A stretch of 64,000 nucleotides of DNA from Fulvivirga imtechensis AK7 (GTDB lineage Bacteria > Bacteroidota > Bacteroidia > Cytophagales > Cyclobacteriaceae), in the NCBI RefSeq assembly GCF_000331535.1, contig NZ_AMZN01000072.1, positions 49,729 to 113,728 on the forward strand, read 5' to 3'. Position 1 is the stretch's first letter. Every line of letters begins with the position of its first letter. A program made the position numbers and the translations under genes. The notes beneath the pieces are model-generated. The model did no database searches. It saw only the letters and a list, made by a program, of their open reading frames with translations, and was not told the origin of the DNA. This document shows positions 62,159 to 64,000 of this stretch, piece by piece.

Positions 62159-62516
62159 GAGTAAATATCTTGTTTACGATTTTCCAGGCGCCCTCCACAA
62201 CACTCAACGAAAGGTAGTCGTAGTAGTTGTAGCCAAGCATTGGTAAATGTAATTTAGCAATAGCAACGTTACCCATAATTTCTATAGCAACGATCTCCAT
62301 TTCAAATTGCTCTCCCAAAGCATTTGGGGACTGCCTGTTCTCTACACCTTCGATATACTCGTCCAGCGTTTTGATGTACCCTGCTCCTTTAATATCTCCA
62401 TATAAACAAGCGCTGTTCACAAAGACCTGCCGCAATTTTTGCACATCACCATAAAAAATCCCTTCAAAGTAGATCTTTATTACTTCCTGTATCTGAATAA
62501 CTTTTTGTTCATACAT
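62133..62516 (-). CDS. NTF2-like (lumazine-binding type) protein
   Basis: A 127-residue protein of the SnoaL/NTF2-like fold: IQEVIKIYFEGIFYGDVQKL, DEYIEGVENRQSPN, NVAIAKLHLPMLGYNYYDYL, then LSLSVVEGAWKIVNKIFTHV. The family is annotated as putative lumazine-binding but the function is unknown. ATG at 62516 (MYEQK) is used. A longer open frame extends into repeat copy E and encodes an element-derived stretch, so it is an artefact. Confidence 0.84.
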   Translation of the reverse strand: MYEQKVIQIQEVIKIYFEGIFYGDVQKLRQVFVNSACLYGDIKGAGYIKTLDEYIEGVENRQSPNALGEQFEMEIVAIEIMGNVAIAKLHLPMLGYNYYDYLSLSVVEGAWKIVNKIFTHVEQNKGN

Positions 62517-62534
62517 ACTTTCCGTGATTTTAAA

Positions 62535-62677
62535 TAGTGTCTCTAAGAACGCCAATGTCTGCGTTACGCTCGTCCCAAAAATGCTCACGTACCTCAGTGC
62601 GTTCCGCTTTTTGGGACTTCACAAGCCTTGACCTTGACGTTTTCTTAAAGCCACTTGGAGTTTTCTTACAAACACTA
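62535..62677 (-). repeat. Dispersed TIR element, copy E (143 bp)
   Basis: Read on the + strand, TAGTGTCTCTAAGAAC is followed by the GCGTTACG and GTCCCAAAAATGC arm, then GCTTTTTGGGAC, the CAAGCCTTGACCTTGAC segment shared with copy B, and the doubled end (GTTTTCTTAAAGCCACTT, GTTTTCTTACAAACACTA). The last three bases, read on the minus strand, are the TAG stop of the SDR gene. It is 18 bases from the NTF2-like start. Confidence 0.88.
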
Positions 62678-63424
62678 AATAGCATGGCCTACAGTATGAC
62701 CTCCGGCTACATTTAAGATCTCTCCGGTAATAAATTCCGAATTCGCCAGGTACCAGGCCGCCTGAGCTACCTCTTCGGGCTCGCCAATTCTGCCAAGCAG
62801 ATGGAGACCTGCCAGACTATCCGCGTCCTCCACTCCAACTTTGCCCTGCAAGGGCGTTCGGATGATACCAGGAGCAATGGTATTTATTTTGATGTTGTTT
62901 TTCCCGAATTCGGCAGCTAACTGTCGTGTGAGGGCATGAATAGCGCCTTTGCTGGAAATAGGGGCAGTAGCCGGCAGGTTTGCAATAGCATGATCCACCA
63001 ACACTGTTCCGATATTGATGATCGATCCCTCCCCCTGCTTCAGCATTTGGCGCACTGCCGCTTGTGACGCAAAATAGGTGCCTTTTAGGTTGGTGCTTAA
63101 AAATTGATCCAGATCATGCTCCTGTACTTCCAAAAATGGCTTCGGCTGGAACACTCCTGCATTATTGATTAGCACGTCAAGCCGCTTGAAATGACTGATG
63201 GCGGTGTCTATGAGCTGCTGTCCTACCTCTTTTTTGCCGATATCACCAGCCACCATAACCACATTTTCCGGTGATCCAAACTCTTCATACGCATCCTGAA
63301 GCCTTTCCTTACTAAAGGAATTAATAACAACGTTGCTCCCTTTTTCCATAAATAGTTGCGCAATGGCCTTGCCTATTCCTGTCGATGCCCCGGTTACAAT
63401 TACTGTTTTTGCTTTCATAATCAT
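62675..63424 (-). CDS. SDR-family oxidoreductase with non-canonical active site
   Basis: A 249-residue short-chain dehydrogenase. Dinucleotide motif VTGASTGIGKAIAQ (about 10-23), NNAG (about 87-90), and the C-terminal NAG-related LNVAGGHTVGHAI are present. In the active-site segment LPATAPISSKGAIHALTR the Lys is kept but the Tyr four residues before it is Pro, and the usual catalytic Ser in the NIGS region is Thr (NIGTVLVDH). It may be a pseudoenzyme or use a different base. The stop codon is supplied by repeat copy E. Confidence 0.88.
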   Translation of the reverse strand: MIMKAKTVIVTGASTGIGKAIAQLFMEKGSNVVINSFSKERLQDAYEEFGSPENVVMVAGDIGKKEVGQQLIDTAISHFKRLDVLINNAGVFQPKPFLEVQEHDLDQFLSTNLKGTYFASQAAVRQMLKQGEGSIINIGTVLVDHAIANLPATAPISSKGAIHALTRQLAAEFGKNNIKINTIAPGIIRTPLQGKVGVEDADSLAGLHLLGRIGEPEEVAQAAWYLANSEFITGEILNVAGGHTVGHAI

Positions 63425-63430
63425 CAGTTT

Positions 63431-63634
63431 TTATTTTTTATACTTTTTTATTTCTGAATATTGTCTTCCGCTGAGTCCCCAGTTGTCGATAGGTACTTCA
63501 TCAATCACCACATGAGTGGTATCAGGATTTTTGTTGAGCACTTCCACCATCAGGCGTGTTATCCCTTCTATGAGCTTTTGCTTCTGTTCCCTGGTCACCA
63601 GCTCGTCAGTGACCTTGATATTGATGTATGGCAT
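63431..63634 (-). CDS. 4-oxalocrotonate tautomerase-like protein
   Basis: A 67-residue tautomerase-superfamily protein. MPYINIKVTDELVTREQK gives Pro1 as the catalytic base after Met removal. TTHVVIDEVPIDNWG carries the second strand with the usual Asn/Trp region. It lies 6 bases upstream of the SDR gene and is probably co-transcribed with it. ATG at 63634 is chosen to place Pro at position 1. Confidence 0.9.
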   Translation of the reverse strand: MPYINIKVTDELVTREQKQKLIEGITRLMVEVLNKNPDTTHVVIDEVPIDNWGLSGRQYSEIKKYKK

Positions 63635-63667
63635 ATTTTTAAATGTTTTAAAATATTTCGGATACAA

Positions 63668-64000
63668 AGATGAGCCAGAAATAGCGCTGGTGACGAGGAG
63701 TTAAATCACTAATAAAGTGTGAGGTAGATCACCTTCCGATGAATGATAAATTACAATACCCAATCAAAATCAGGGGAAGGAAAAGGTCAATGTTATTAAG
63801 AATGTCATCCCCTCCCGATTTCATATATTTCATATCGGGAGAGGGATCTATTCACAAATAACTGCTTCAAAGGTGTATAGATCTCTCCCTCTGGTCCCTC
63901 GAGGCCATGCTCGGAACAGGTGAGATGACTGTGCTTCTTAGGAACGATTTTCTTAGCTTAACGTGAGTTCGATATAGTAGAACCGATTAAATTGTATTCG
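63668..64000. other. Gene-free window end with one hairpin
   Basis: About 330 bases with no supported gene. A strong hairpin CCCCTCCCGAT (63809-63819) / ATCGGGAGAGGG (63834-63845, one bulge) has a 14-base AT-rich loop (TTCATATATTTCAT). It may be an interspersed palindromic repeat or a terminator without T run. Confidence 0.5.

Noticed and set aside
1..64000. CRISPR arrays, prophage, tRNA or rRNA genes
   Set aside because: No regularly spaced direct repeats, phage structural genes or complete tRNA cloverleaf were seen; the five repeated elements are far apart and have inverted ends.

Overview
The window looks like chromosome from a member of the Bacteroidota, most likely the Cytophagales. The order is inferred from gene families; no marker search was possible. 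Supporting signs are a type IX secretion C-terminal sorting domain, a one-protein hybrid two-component regulator ending in an AraC helix-turn-helix, a TonB receptor with an N-terminal carboxypeptidase-regulatory-like domain, two lanthipeptide precursors with a pinensin-type leader, and promoters matching the Bacteroidota TTTG / TAnnTTTG pattern (for example before rpsT). There are no rRNA or tRNA genes, no CRISPR, no phage genes and no transposase.

Layout. 1-9.1 kb is mostly housekeeping: an S1/P1-type nuclease or phospholipase, rpsT, radC, a DUF1684 protein, an intradiol-dioxygenase-like lipoprotein, pheT, a coiled-coil gene with zapA, a structured 6S-like RNA candidate, and rny. 9.6-14.1 kb has a TPR-SpoIIE phosphatase and the nadA-nadB operon. 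14.1-20 kb has a damaged DUF433/DUF5615 toxin-antitoxin pair, a lipase, and a run of minus-strand genes (YcaQ-like, Crp, transporter, GNAT, nitroreductase). 20-26 kb has a collagen-like lipoprotein, a type IX secretion cargo protein, a hybrid sensor-regulator and, divergent from it, lanthipeptide precursor 1. 26-36 kb is a set of small stress and metabolic genes (DinB-like, map, peroxiredoxin, cupin, an ArsR regulator with an SRPBCC-VOC fusion) and precursor 2. 36-41 kb is an iron-uptake locus: Fur-like boxes, a TonB receptor, a PepSY membrane protein, and a decayed AraC gene. 41-49.4 kb has VapBC, a phosphopantetheinyl transferase, a nucleotide cyclase, two GNATs and PhnA, and a three-gene operon of unknown protein, sigma factor and Crp regulator. 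50-56.7 kb has an M43 metalloprotease and an export operon (outer-membrane protein, LolA-like protein, MMPL/RND pump) divergent from a MarR gene with twin operators. 56.8-63.7 kb has oxidoreductases, an AraC regulator, a solute-binding protein, Hsp20 with a DUF892 protein, an NTF2-like protein, an SDR lacking its catalytic Tyr, and a tautomerase.

The most striking unexplained structure is a dispersed family of about 125-160 bp elements with 18-bp terminal inverted repeats and an internal hairpin, present five times (9.1, 26.1, 34.4, 49.5 and 62.5 kb). It behaves like a miniature inverted-repeat transposable element that lands beside stop codons. A second, G-rich short-repeat family also sits at gene ends and appears to have cut off a toxin gene. 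Other candidate novelties are the two unlinked lanthipeptide precursors sharing a C-x-C-P motif, several strong palindromic operators, and the sigma/Crp/unknown operon.
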